Of a stretch of DNA of 64,000 nucleotides, positions 1 to 10,774 are shown piece by piece (the first letter of the stretch is position 1; each line of letters opens with the position of its first letter). Made by a program: the position numbers and the translations under genes. Origin of the DNA: Gemmatimonadota bacterium (lineage in GTDB: Bacteria; Gemmatimonadota; Gemmatimonadetes; Longimicrobiales; Gaopeijiaceae). The DNA is taken from contig JAJDXM010000037.1 of NCBI GenBank assembly GCA_022823225.1, forward strand, positions 41,317-105,316, written 5' to 3'. The notes beneath the pieces were generated by a model. The model was not told where the DNA came from and did no database searches. It saw nothing but the letters and a program-made list of their open reading frames with translations.

Positions 1-2
1 AC

Positions 3-719
3 CTCCTCTTCATCTTCTTCTTCGGTCCGCCGCTGGAGTCGAGGTGGGGATCGACGGTCTTCATCAAGTTCTACCTGATCTGCGGCCTTGGCGGCGTGCT
101 GCTCAGCTTCGCGTTTTCCGATTCGGCGATCGTGGGGGCATCGGCTGCCTGCTACGGCATAATGCTCGCCTTCGCCATGATCTGGCCGACCACCAACATC
201 TACATCTGGGGAATCCTGCCGGTGAGGGCGAAGTGGCTGGTGATCTTCCTCGTCGCGGTGAGCTTCGCGAGCGCAATCGGACCGGCTCGGGACGGTGTCG
301 CGCACCTGGCCCACCTCGGGGGCGCGGTCGCCGGCTTCCTGATGATGAAGAGCGGGCTGCTCCCGTCGTATGCGGCGGCGCCGGCAGCAGCGAGGGACCG
401 GGGGCCTGGGGCCACCGGGACGCGGATGGGCCGCGGAAGGGGCGCCGGGAAGTCACGGACCCGGGGCTGGCCTCGCACCGCGCGTGGGACCGGGTCACGG
501 AGCCGGCGCGGCCCGCGTCGCAGGTGGAGCGTTCAGAGCGGCGGCGCTTCGGCTGCGCGGAAGGAGTCGGCGCGGAGGCACGCCGAGGGCCCCCGGAAAG
601 CGGAGCTGGACAAGGTGGACGCTGTCCTCGACAAGATTTCCAGCCGGGGAATCGATTCGCTCACGGCCGAGGAGCGCGACCTTCTCGACCGGGTTTCCAG
701 ACAGACGCGGACCAACTGA
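3..719 (+). CDS. Rhomboid family intramembrane serine protease (5' truncated by window edge)
   Basis: This is the C-terminal part of a rhomboid-type membrane protease; the reading frame enters from the left edge, so the start is missing. Visible parts are hydrophobic helices, the serine-loop motif GASAACYG, where GAS carries the expected nucleophile, and a late AHLGG helix whose His would complete the Ser-His dyad. The tail after the last helix is rich in Arg, Gly and Ala. It ends in a short acidic/basic segment (DKVDAVLDKISSRGIDSLT) that is common in bacterial rhomboids as a small C-terminal cytoplasmic module. The motif reads GASAA rather than the more usual GASGA, a tolerated variation. 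The substrate is unknown. The gene is followed by a separate promoter for the next gene, so it likely ends its transcription unit. Family call is fairly sure; proteolytic activity is inferred. Confidence 0.85.
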   Translation, partial: LLFIFFFGPPLESRWGSTVFIKFYLICGLGGVLLSFAFSDSAIVGASAACYGIMLAFAMIWPTTNIYIWGILPVRAKWLVIFLVAVSFASAIGPARDGVAHLAHLGGAVAGFLMMKSGLLPSYAAAPAAARDRGPGATGTRMGRGRGAGKSRTRGWPRTARGTGSRSRRGPRRRWSVQSGGASAARKESARRHAEGPRKAELDKVDAVLDKISSRGIDSLTAEERDLLDRVSRQTRTN

Positions 720-754
720 GGAACGCATCCATCCAGCGGCCTCCGCGTGCGCCC

Positions 755-784
755 TTGACCCGCCAGTCACGCGTTTTCTACAAT
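755..784 (+). promoter_or_regulatory. Sigma70-like promoter for the EF-G-like gene
   Basis: TTGACC at 755-760 and TACAAT at 779-784 are separated by 18 bases. They match five of six and five of six bases of the housekeeping -35 and -10 consensus. The expected transcription start near 791 leaves a leader of about 37 nt that contains a strong AGGAGGT ribosome site at 819-825, just before the ATG at 828. Confidence 0.6.
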
Positions 785-827
785 GCGTTCCCTTCACGAA
801 CACTGGTGACCAGCAACAGGAGGTGGC

Positions 828-2915
828 ATGGCCGCGGCCAGGTCCTACCGGACGGAGAACATTCGCAACGTGGTGGTGCTCGGGCACGGCGGCTCGGGCA
901 AGACCACCCTCATCGACGCGGTGTGCTTCGCGTCGGGTACATCAAGGCGCAAGGGCAACGTCGGCGATGGGACCGCCCTGACCATGACCACACCCGAGGA
1001 AAAGGCGCACGGCATGTCTCTGGAGTTGACGGTCGCCCACGCCGTCCATGACGGGACGAAGATCAACTTCCTCGACACCCCCGGCTACATGGACTTCATG
1101 GGGGACGCGGCGGCGGCCGCGAGGGTTGCCGACACGGCGCTGGTGACCGTGGGGGCCGCCTCCGGCGTTGAGGTCGGGACCGAAATGGTCTGGGCGTTGT
1201 GTGAACAGCGCCGGCTTCCGCGGATGATCTTCGTGTCGATGATGGACAAGGCGCACGCCGACTTCGAGCAGGTGCTGAACGACGTGAAGGAAAAGCTTGC
1301 ACCGGGCGCCGTGCCGGTGCAGATCCCGATCGGTGCGCGCGACGACTTCCGGGGCGTGGTGGATCTCCTGACCGGAAAGGCGTTCGTCTTCAAGCCGGGG
1401 ACCGCGACCGGGGAGTGCGAAGAGGGGGCGATTCCGGACGACGTGGCCGACGCTGTCGAAAACTGGTCCACCGAACTCATGGAGACCCTCGCCACGACCG
1501 ACGAGGAGCTCCTGGACCGGTACCTGGAGGGCGAGGAGATTCCGCTAGACGAGCTGGTCGGGGCACTTTCGGGCGCGATGGCCGACGGGGAGGTCGTTCC
1601 CGTTCTCTGCGGGGCCGCGGAGCAGTCATTTGGCGTGAACGAGCTGGCCCGGAAGCTGGTGGAGCTGGTCCCGCACCCGGGCAAGGCCGGCGAGGTGGAA
1701 GCCGCGGGCAGCAACGGAGAGGGCGTCAATCTGCGCACCTCGGACGAGGAGCAGGTGAGCGCGCTCGTCTTCAAGACCAGCGCCGAACCACACGTCGGCG
1801 AGTTGTCGCTCTTCCGCGTGTATTCCGGAATGATCGTCAACGGGAGTGAACTCAGGAACGGGAACCGGAACGCCACGGAGCGGATCAACCACCTCGCGAT
1901 TCCGCAGGCCAAGGAACGCGTCGAGGTGGAGGCGCTGCACGCGGGCGACATCGGCGTTGTGGCAAAGCTCAAGGCCACCCGCACGAACGACACCCTGTCC
2001 GGGGCGGGGAGCCCGGTCACGCTCGACGGCGTGGAGTTCCCCAGCCCGGACATCTCCGTTGCGGTAAGGGGGGCGGCACGCGCCGACGAAGACAAGCTGG
2101 GGGAGGCCCTGGGGCGACTCCACGACGAGGATCCCACGTTCGTCGCCGAATTCAACCCGGAGCTGCGCCAGACGATCGCGAGGGGGCTTGGCGAACTGCA
2201 TTTCATGGTGCAATTCGAGCGCATGAAGCGGAAGTACGGTGTTTCGGTGGAGACGGAGACGCCTCGGATCGCCTACAGAGAAACAATCACCGCTCCCGCC
2301 GAGGGACAGGGGCGCTTCAAGAAACAGACCGGTGGACGAGGCCAGTTCGGAGACTGCTGGATCCGACTCAAGCCCAGACCGAGGGGCGAGGGCTACGAGT
2401 TCGTCAGTTCGATCAAGGGCGGGGTGATCCCCACCAAGTACGTGCCCTCTGTCAACCGGGGAATCCGGGAGGCGGCCGAAAAAGGGGTCGTGGCGGGCTA
2501 TCCCGTGGTGGACTTCGAGGCCGAGTGCTACGACGGCTCCTACCATTCGGTCGACTCATCGGACATCGCCTTCAAGGTGGCCGGATCGTATGCCTTCCGG
2601 AACGTTGCCGAGAAGGCGAGGCCGGCGCTGCTCGAGCCCATCGTGGAGGTCAAGGTTACGGCGCCGGACGAATACGTCGGCGACATCATGGGCGACCTCA
2701 ACGGACGTTCGGCGCGCGTGATGGGAATGGATCCACTGGGCGGAACGACGGTGATCCGCGCTCAGGTGGCCGAGGCGGAACTGCACAAGTACGCCTCCTC
2801 TCTGCGGTCGATCACGCAGGGCAGGGGGCATCATCGCCGAAAGCTGCTGGGGTACGATCTGGTACCGCAGGTGCGCGTCGCCAGGATCGTGGCCGAGGCC
2901 GAGGAGCGGGACTGA
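828..2915 (+). CDS. Elongation factor G-like GTPase (EF-G paralogue)
   Basis: A translational GTPase of 695 residues with the five-domain layout of EF-G: G domain (about 1-275), a beta-barrel domain II, and the domain III/IV/V tail that ends near the C terminus. The P-loop GHGGSGKT is at 19-26 and DTPG at 83-86. It belongs to the EF-G-like paralogue branch: the residue after DTPG is Tyr rather than the catalytic His of classical EF-G, and the switch-I RGIT motif has become HGMS. The G4 motif also departs from NKxD, reading SMMDK at 137-141, so guanine specificity or GTP use may be altered. The start is ATG 828 with a strong Shine-Dalgarno. The gene is monocistronic. Its function is unresolved; paralogues of this kind often lack full translocase activity. 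Confidence in the family is high. Confidence 0.9.
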   Translation: MAAARSYRTENIRNVVVLGHGGSGKTTLIDAVCFASGTSRRKGNVGDGTALTMTTPEEKAHGMSLELTVAHAVHDGTKINFLDTPGYMDFMGDAAAAARVADTALVTVGAASGVEVGTEMVWALCEQRRLPRMIFVSMMDKAHADFEQVLNDVKEKLAPGAVPVQIPIGARDDFRGVVDLLTGKAFVFKPGTATGECEEGAIPDDVADAVENWSTELMETLATTDEELLDRYLEGEEIPLDELVGALSGAMADGEVVPVLCGAAEQSFGVNELARKLVELVPHPGKAGEVEAAGSNGEGVNLRTSDEEQVSALVFKTSAEPHVGELSLFRVYSGMIVNGSELRNGNRNATERINHLAIPQAKERVEVEALHAGDIGVVAKLKATRTNDTLSGAGSPVTLDGVEFPSPDISVAVRGAARADEDKLGEALGRLHDEDPTFVAEFNPELRQTIARGLGELHFMVQFERMKRKYGVSVETETPRIAYRETITAPAEGQGRFKKQTGGRGQFGDCWIRLKPRPRGEGYEFVSSIKGGVIPTKYVPSVNRGIREAAEKGVVAGYPVVDFEAECYDGSYHSVDSSDIAFKVAGSYAFRNVAEKARPALLEPIVEVKVTAPDEYVGDIMGDLNGRSARVMGMDPLGGTTVIRAQVAEAELHKYASSLRSITQGRGHHRRKLLGYDLVPQVRVARIVAEAEERD

Positions 2916-2917
2916 CC

Positions 2918-2937
2918 AGCCGGGGGTGTGGCCGGCT
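2918..2937. terminator. Bidirectional hairpin between convergent genes
   Basis: AGCCGG at 2918-2923 and CCGGCT at 2932-2937 form a perfect 6-bp stem with an 8-nt loop. It sits between the EF-G-like stop at 2915 and the stop of the convergent minus-strand gene, with which its right arm overlaps. No T-run follows, so intrinsic termination is only possible, not shown. Confidence 0.4.
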
Positions 2938-4372
2938 ACCTCGTGTAGATCAGCAAGACCCCGTTCGCTCCCCGGTCACCGTACATGAGTCCGGCCTCGA
3001 GCGGCGTCAGAAACCGGAATTCCTTGATGTCGCGGTGGTTCAGGTCGTACAGGAAGAATGAGGGTTCGGGCACCGGGCCATCGTTGAGCCGCACCTCGAC
3101 CATGTTGCAGGCGTTGGGGTTGGTGGCATTCCGGCTGCGCCGCATCTCGATGCAGACCCCGAGCTGGGGGTTGCCGAAGGCGTTCGGCAGCAGGCTCTCG
3201 GTGATCGTCAGGCCCGGCACGCGTGCCGCCCGCGCCAGTCCGGCGAAGTCGAAGACCAGAGGCGCGACCGAGTCGACCTGCGCCGCCGTAAGCCCGTCGA
3301 AGCGAGCGCCGGGGGTGACGCCGGCCAGTGCGGCGACCCCGCTCCTTCGCCCCGTCACGACGATCGGGTCCATCACGATCGCCTCGTTGGAGAGCACGAC
3401 TTCCAGACCGAGGGCCTCGTTGCTGAAGACCGTCAGCGAGTCGACGCGCGACGCGTACCCGAGGCGGCTCGTTTCGATGATCTGCCTGCCGGGCGGCACC
3501 CCTTCGAAGCCGAAACGGCCCGCGCTGTCGGTAAGTTCACCAAAGGGCAGGCCTGCCAGTCTCACCTCCGCTTCGGCCACGGGAGCGCGGGTGCCGTAGT
3601 CCAGCACCACGCCGGTGATCGTGACCGGCTCCGATATGGTGATCGCGATGTCGAGGACCTGCGGCCCGGCACGCCGCAGATTGACCGGGGGCGCCTGGTT
3701 CCTGGCGAACGAAACCCCGACGGTGAGTTCCTCCGACGAATCCAGATTGCAAACGCGGTATTCGCCCGAGTCGTCGGTCCGTACCTCGGTGACCAGACGC
3801 CGCCGCTGCAGGACACCGCTCCGGTCTCCGAACACATGGACCAGTGCGCGCGGGAGCGGCACGCCGGTCAGCGCGTCGGTGACGATCCCCCCAATGGAAG
3901 TGCCGCCTGCTCCCGGTTCGGCGGAGCACCACCCCGCAAGGATCGTCTCGCGGGAGGGCACCGCGAGGTAGACCTCCGTGATCGCGTTCGGGGTTACCCT
4001 TACCCTCCCGGGCGGAACGCTGATACCGAGGTGGCCCAGCCGGGGATGGAAGAACATGACCTGGTGTTCCCCCACCGGGACCTGTTCGAGCCGGAATTCT
4101 CCGTCCTCGCCCGATTCTCCGCTCACGGTGGTTCCGACCACGGCCACGGTGGCGTTCGCGAGCACCGCGCTGGTGGTGCTGTCGAATACCAGGCCGATCA
4201 CGGTCCCGGTCGCAGGTTCACCGTCCTGGGCCCACGCAGTCGGAGTGGAGAGAAGAAGCAGCGAGAGCGCCGCAATCAAGCAATGGAGCGGCTCTCTGCA
4301 CGGCTTCGGGAGGGACTGCCGATGCCATGCGGCGGTGGAGGAGTGCAAGCGCCGAGATCCTGGGTTTTTCAT
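2936..4372 (-). CDS. Exported carboxypeptidase-regulatory / TonB-plug-like protein without a barrel
   Basis: About 478 residues when started at the ATG whose complement is at 4370-4372, a choice that puts a signal peptide with hydrophobic core CLIAALSLLLLS and an AWA-Q cleavage site near the N terminus (about 30-49). The mature part holds three beta-sandwich segments of the carboxypeptidase-regulatory type, recognisable by phrases such as SIGGIVTDALTGVPLPRALV and DSAGRFGFEGVPPG. These are followed by a TonB-plug-like end with the VVTGRR turn and a terminal GDRGANGVLLIYTR, the usual end of a plug domain. No outer-membrane barrel follows, so it cannot be a full receptor. An in-frame upstream start at 4486 exists but gives no better signal sequence. 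The 5' end faces the yebC operon. Likely periplasmic or surface-attached; its role is unknown. Confidence 0.75.
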   Translation of the reverse strand: MKNPGSRRLHSSTAAWHRQSLPKPCREPLHCLIAALSLLLLSTPTAWAQDGEPATGTVIGLVFDSTTSAVLANATVAVVGTTVSGESGEDGEFRLEQVPVGEHQVMFFHPRLGHLGISVPPGRVRVTPNAITEVYLAVPSRETILAGWCSAEPGAGGTSIGGIVTDALTGVPLPRALVHVFGDRSGVLQRRRLVTEVRTDDSGEYRVCNLDSSEELTVGVSFARNQAPPVNLRRAGPQVLDIAITISEPVTITGVVLDYGTRAPVAEAEVRLAGLPFGELTDSAGRFGFEGVPPGRQIIETSRLGYASRVDSLTVFSNEALGLEVVLSNEAIVMDPIVVTGRRSGVAALAGVTPGARFDGLTAAQVDSVAPLVFDFAGLARAARVPGLTITESLLPNAFGNPQLGVCIEMRRSRNATNPNACNMVEVRLNDGPVPEPSFFLYDLNHRDIKEFRFLTPLEAGLMYGDRGANGVLLIYTR

Positions 4373-4444
4373 GATTCGTGTGATGCGATTGCCGGGTCGC
4401 GCAGTTGCCGGGGAACAGGCCGCGAGACCGGCCTCGCCCCCGGA

Positions 4445-4520
4445 TACCAATAATACAGCCCACGCGGGTCCCGCGCGCGGGGGCAACCCGCTGAGCCCGG
4501 CTGCGGACCTGCTATATTTC
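4445..4520. promoter_or_regulatory. Divergent promoter region between plug-like gene and yebC operon
   Basis: Two AT-rich patches stand out in GC-rich sequence. TATATT at 4513-4518 reads as a -10 box for the rightward yebC-ruvCAB operon. TATTAT on the minus strand (complement of 4450-4455) could serve the leftward plug-like gene. Neither has a convincing -35 box, so these are candidates only. Confidence 0.35.
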
Positions 4521-4593
4521 CGGGGTCGGCCGTCGTGGGCGGGTGCGGGGCCTGCACGGACGGGAATCGACTGGAACCCGACGGAGGCGTCCC

Positions 4594-5340
4594 GTGGCGG
4601 GACACAGCAAGTGGTCGCAGATCAAGCGCAAGAAGGCGGTGAACGATCAGAAGCGCGGCCAGATCTTCACCAAGATCATCCGTGAGCTCACGGTGGCGGC
4701 CCGGGAGGGTGGCGGCGACCCCAACTTCAATCCACGTCTGCGTCTCGCGGTCGATGCGGCCAAGGCGGCCAACATGCCGCAGGACAACATCGATCGTGCG
4801 ATCAAGCGCGGGACCGGCGAGTTGGCGGGAGTCACCTACGAGGAGGTTGTGTACGAGGGGTACGGCCCTGGAGGCGTGGCCCTCTACATAGAGACGCTTA
4901 CCGACAATCAGAAGCGCACCGTGGCCGCCGTGCGGCACCTTCTGGACAAGAACGGCGGCAATCTGGGCACGACCGGCTCGGTGGCATGGCAGTTCGAACG
5001 GATGGGGACGATCTACGTTGCTGCCGACGGGGTGGATGAGGACGAGGTCTTCGAAGCGGCGGTGGAAGCCGGTGCGGACGACGTGCGGAGCGAAGCGGGC
5101 GAGTATGTGGTCTCGACCGGGGCCACGGCGCTGCACGAAGTGCGTGGAGCCCTTCTCGCGGCCGGGCTTGCCGTGGCGTCGGCCCAGCTGACGATGGTGG
5201 CACGCAACGAGGTGGCGGTTGGCGGCCGGGACAGCGAAAGGCTCCTCAAGCTGCTCGACGCGCTCGATGATCAGGACGATGTGCAGCAGGTCCATTCGAA
5301 CGCCGACCTGGACGCGTCGGTTCTGGCCCGGGTGTCGTGA
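4594..5340 (+). CDS. yebC: YebC/PmpR family translation or transcription regulator
   Basis: A 248-residue protein of the YebC/TACO1 family. The N terminus AGHSKWSQIKRKK is the family signature and fixes the start at GTG 4594, which has a GGAGG-type ribosome site a few bases upstream; an in-frame upstream start at 4543 would add a non-family tail. The central phrases NMPQDNIDRAIKRGTG and VYEGYGPGGVALYIETLTDN are typical, as is the acidic C-terminal lobe. Family members help ribosomes pass difficult proline-rich stretches, and some have been described as transcriptional regulators. The gene leads the long operon and sits next to ruvC, as in many bacteria. Its GTGA stop overlaps the ruvC start, implying translational coupling. 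Confidence 0.95.
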   Translation: MAGHSKWSQIKRKKAVNDQKRGQIFTKIIRELTVAAREGGGDPNFNPRLRLAVDAAKAANMPQDNIDRAIKRGTGELAGVTYEEVVYEGYGPGGVALYIETLTDNQKRTVAAVRHLLDKNGGNLGTTGSVAWQFERMGTIYVAADGVDEDEVFEAAVEAGADDVRSEAGEYVVSTGATALHEVRGALLAAGLAVASAQLTMVARNEVAVGGRDSERLLKLLDALDDQDDVQQVHSNADLDASVLARVS

Positions 5341-5843
5341 CCGGGGGCGCGCCGGGTGGTCGCCGGATCCTGCTGGGCGTCGATCCCGGGACGGCAGCAA
5401 CGGGGTTCGGCGTCGTCGCGGTCGATGCGCGGCGCAGCGCGAAACTCATCCGGTGCGGCGTCATCCGCACATCGCCCTCCGAATCGCTTCCGGTGCGCCT
5501 CATGGACATTCACGAGGGCGTGGCTGCGCTGATCGAGGAGTTCTCCCCGGCGGCGATGTCGATCGAGAACACCTTCTACGGCAAGAACGTGCGCACCGCG
5601 ATCACCCTGGGGCAGGCGCGCGGGGCGATCATCGTGGCGGCGGTGCGGCGGGGCGTCGAGGTGGTCGAATACGCGCCCCGCGACATCAAGAAGGCCGTCG
5701 TCGGCACCGGGGCCGCAACCAAGGACCAGGTCGCATACATGGTGCGACGGCACCTCCGCCTGCGGACCGACCCCAGGCCGAGCGATGCGGCGGACGGAAT
5801 CGCCGCGGCGCTGTGCCACGCCTTCACCGGATCGTTGTCGTGA
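5337..5843 (+). CDS. ruvC: Crossover junction endodeoxyribonuclease RuvC
   Basis: RuvC resolves Holliday junctions left by RecA recombination, cutting symmetrically with RuvAB bound. The 168 residues match the usual length. The four acidic metal ligands are visible: Asp16 in GVDPG, Glu77 in SIENTFYGKN, and Asp150 and Asp153 in SDAADGIAAALCH. The GTG start at 5337 overlaps the yebC stop by four bases, and its own TGA overlaps the ruvA start in the same way, so the ruvCAB trio is translated as a coupled unit. Confidence 0.97.
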   Translation: MTGGAPGGRRILLGVDPGTAATGFGVVAVDARRSAKLIRCGVIRTSPSESLPVRLMDIHEGVAALIEEFSPAAMSIENTFYGKNVRTAITLGQARGAIIVAAVRRGVEVVEYAPRDIKKAVVGTGAATKDQVAYMVRRHLRLRTDPRPSDAADGIAAALCHAFTGSLS

Positions 5844-6433
5844 TCAGCCGGGTGAGGGGCACGTTGCTCAGCCTCGACACGGACCGGGTCGAGGTCCTGG
5901 CGACGAGCGGGATCGTCTACGAAATCCATGTCCCCCTCACGGTCTTCCAGCAGCTCCCGGCCGAAGGCTCCGAACTGGAACTCCGGACGGCGTACGTCGT
6001 CCGCGACGAGACGCCCAGCCTCTACGGGTTTCTGGATGGGCGCGAACGCACGCTCTTCTACCGGCTGATGACTGTGGGGAAGGTGGGACCTCGCCTTGCG
6101 ATGGCCCTGATGAGCAGCTACCGGGCGGCCCGGCTCGCCCGCGGGATCGCCGAAAAGGACAGCAAGCTGCTCTCGCGGGTAAGCGGGGTCGGAAAGAAGA
6201 CGGCGGAGCGAATCGTGCTCGAACTCTCCGACAAGGTGAACGACCTGGCGGTCCTGGACGACTCGCTCGGGGCCGGCGCAGGTCACGCTTCGGAGGCCGT
6301 GGCGGCCCTGGTTGCTCTCGGGTACGGCTTCACCGACGCCGACGCAGCCGTGCGCGCCATGCTGAGCACGCGCGACTTCGACAGCCCGGAGGAACTCGTC
6401 CGCCTGGTGCTGGCCGAGCGGGGACTGGAATAG
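5840..6433 (+). CDS. ruvA: Holliday junction branch migration protein RuvA
   Basis: RuvA binds four-way junctions as a tetramer and loads RuvB rings. The protein is 197 residues when started at GTG 5840, which overlaps the ruvC stop by four bases and gives the standard N terminus (VISRVRGTLLSLD). The OB-fold domain I is followed by the two helix-hairpin-helix motifs (VGKVGPRLAMALMS and VSGVGKKTAERIVLELSDK). The small C-terminal domain III that contacts RuvB is also present (SEAVAALVALGYGFTDADAA). All expected parts are intact. Confidence 0.96.
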   Translation: MISRVRGTLLSLDTDRVEVLATSGIVYEIHVPLTVFQQLPAEGSELELRTAYVVRDETPSLYGFLDGRERTLFYRLMTVGKVGPRLAMALMSSYRAARLARGIAEKDSKLLSRVSGVGKKTAERIVLELSDKVNDLAVLDDSLGAGAGHASEAVAALVALGYGFTDADAAVRAMLSTRDFDSPEELVRLVLAERGLE

Positions 6434-6439
6434 GCCGTC

Positions 6440-7503
6440 ATGACCCGGCGCACCGAGATCACGACCCCGGAGATCCTGCCCCGGGAGAAGCGCTCCGAAG
6501 CCTCCCTGCGTCCGCGGCGCCTTTCCGGGTTCATCGGACAGGAGAACCTCAAGGAGGCGCTCGAAATCTCGATCCAGGCGGCACGTGCCCGCGGGGAACC
6601 TCTCGACCACATCCTCTTCCACGGACCCCCCGGGTTGGGCAAGACGACGCTGGCCCTGCTCCTCGCCCGCGAAATGGCCGTGAGCATCATCAGCACCTCG
6701 GGTCCCGTGCTGGAAAAGGCTGCCGACCTGGTCGGGGCCCTCACCAACCTGAGCAAGGGCGACATCCTCTTCATCGACGAGATCCACCGGCTCAGGCCCG
6801 TGATCGAGGAGTTCCTCTATCCGGCGATGGAGGATTTCAAGGTCGAGGTGCGCCTCTCGGAGGGACCGCGGGCGCATACAATGACGATGGCCGTCGAGCC
6901 GTTCACGCTTGTGGGAGCCACGACGCGCTTCGGGCTCCTCACGGCGCCCATGCGCGCGCGATTCGGGATCACGGAGCGGCTGGATTTCTACCCTGCCGCC
7001 GAACTGGCGCGCGTGATCGAGCGAAGCGCGGGAATCATGGGGGTGCAGGCCACCCGGGGCGGGGCGCGCGAACTGGCTGCGCGGGCTCGCGGCACCCCGC
7101 GCGTGGCGAATCGGCTGTTGAGACGCGTCCGTGACTTCGCCCAGGTGCGCGCGGACGGGGTCCTGGATGTGGAGGTTGTGCGCGAGGCGCTGGAACTGCT
7201 CAATGTGGACGAGGCCGGACTGGACGCGATGGACACGCGGATCCTGAAGACCGTGGTCGACAAGTTCGAGGGTGGTCCGGTGGGTCTCGGCTCGCTGGCG
7301 GTCGCCCTGGGCGAGGACGCCGGCACGATCGAGGAAGTCTACGAGCCCTTTCTCATCCAGGAGGGCTTCATCATGCGGGGCCCCAGAGGGCGCGTCGCGA
7401 CCCGCAAGGCGTACGAACGGCTTGGGCGACCTTTCCCGGAAGGCGGCCATGGCCCGGTTGGCGGAGACTCCGGTCCCCCTCATCCAAACCTCTTCGGGCC
7501 GAG

Positions 7504-7507
<4 letters not shown>
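6440..7507 (+). CDS. ruvB: Holliday junction branch migration ATPase RuvB
   Basis: A hexameric AAA+ motor that drives branch migration with RuvA. Walker [10 protein letters not shown] and Walker B FIDEIHRL are present, followed by sensor 1 GATTRFG and the Arg-rich ERLDF region, then the C-terminal winged-helix domain ending around RKAYERLG. The 355 residues run about 15-20 beyond the usual end as a Gly/Pro-rich tail ([13 protein letters not shown]). The ATG at 6440 lies six bases after the ruvA stop, and the stop overlaps a possible GTG start for queA. Confidence 0.97.
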
Positions 7508-9854
<2,347 letters not shown>

Positions 9855-9908
9855 CGCGGAACAGTTACGAAAAACAAGGACGCCGGAATCTTGCCACTCC
9901 ATACGACC

Positions 9909-10226
9909 ATGGCCACCGTGCTCGCAACCGCCCCGCCTCCCGCCGTGCCCCGCGAGGGCGGCAGCGGATTGACGATCCTGCTGTTCCAGGTGGTCATGAT
10001 CGGGGCCATCTTCTACTTCCTGCTGATCCGTCCCCAGCGGAAGGAGCGGCAGCGCCACCAGGAGATGCTGTCGCAACTGGCCAAGGGGGACAGGGTCATG
10101 ACCAGCGGCGGGATCATCGGCCAGATCGTCCATGCGTCGGAGACGGAGCTGACGATCCGTACCGCCGAGAACACCCGGCTGGTGGTGGACCGGGGCCACA
10201 TCGCCCGCAAGGTCGTGGACGCGTAG
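9909..10226 (+). CDS. yajC: Preprotein translocase accessory subunit YajC
   Basis: A small single-pass inner-membrane protein of about 105 residues. It has one hydrophobic helix (LTILLFQVVMIGAIFYFLLI) followed at once by the conserved RPQRKERQRHQEML and the cytoplasmic GDRVMTSGGIIGQI segment. ATG 9909 is chosen; TTG 9891 in the same frame would add six residues and lies nearer an AAGGA sequence. YajC associates with SecDF to assist protein export. Unusually, secD and secF do not follow it here; the next gene is def. Confidence 0.93.
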   Translation: MATVLATAPPPAVPREGGSGLTILLFQVVMIGAIFYFLLIRPQRKERQRHQEMLSQLAKGDRVMTSGGIIGQIVHASETELTIRTAENTRLVVDRGHIARKVVDA

Positions 10227-10263
10227 GGGCCGATGGCCGCACTACGCTGACGCGGACCGGGCC

Positions 10264-10770
10264 GTGGCACTTCTGGACATACGGCGGCTGGGCGCGAAGG
10301 TGTTGCGCAGGAAGGCCGAGCCGGTCGAGGAGATCACGGACGAGACGCGGCGGCTGGTGAGCGACATGTGGGACACCATGTACGAAGCCGAGGGGATAGG
10401 ACTTGCCGCTCCGCAGGTCGGGATATCCCTGCGCATCCTCGTCGTGGATGTAACAAACGAGGACGAGAGCCACCACCGTCGCGCGCTTGTCAACCCCGTC
10501 GTTGTCGAGTCCAGCGACGCCACGGACAAGGCCATGGAGGGCTGCCTCAGCATGCCGGGAATCGAGGAAGCGGTAACGAGGCCCGCGAGGGTCACCGTGG
10601 AGGCGCTCTCGGAGGATGGGGAACCGGTGCGGATCGAGGCCGACGGCCTGCTGGCGCGTGCCCTGCAGCACGAGGTGGACCACCTCGACGGGGTGCTCTT
10701 CATCGACCGCGTGTCGCCGCTGAAGCGAAGCATGCTTCGGAGGAAGTGGCGGAAGCGCAAAACGGAGTAG
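10264..10770 (+). CDS. def: Peptide deformylase
   Basis: A metalloenzyme that removes the N-formyl group from nascent proteins. All three signature motifs are present in 168 residues: GIGLAAPQVG (44-53), EGCLSMPG with metal ligand Cys94, and QHEVDHLDG with ligands His136 and His140 and catalytic Glu137. The start is GTG 10264. It is paired with fmt four bases downstream, so formylation and deformylation are encoded together. Confidence 0.97.
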   Translation: MALLDIRRLGAKVLRRKAEPVEEITDETRRLVSDMWDTMYEAEGIGLAAPQVGISLRILVVDVTNEDESHHRRALVNPVVVESSDATDKAMEGCLSMPGIEEAVTRPARVTVEALSEDGEPVRIEADGLLARALQHEVDHLDGVLFIDRVSPLKRSMLRRKWRKRKTE

Positions 10771-10774
10771 GGCA

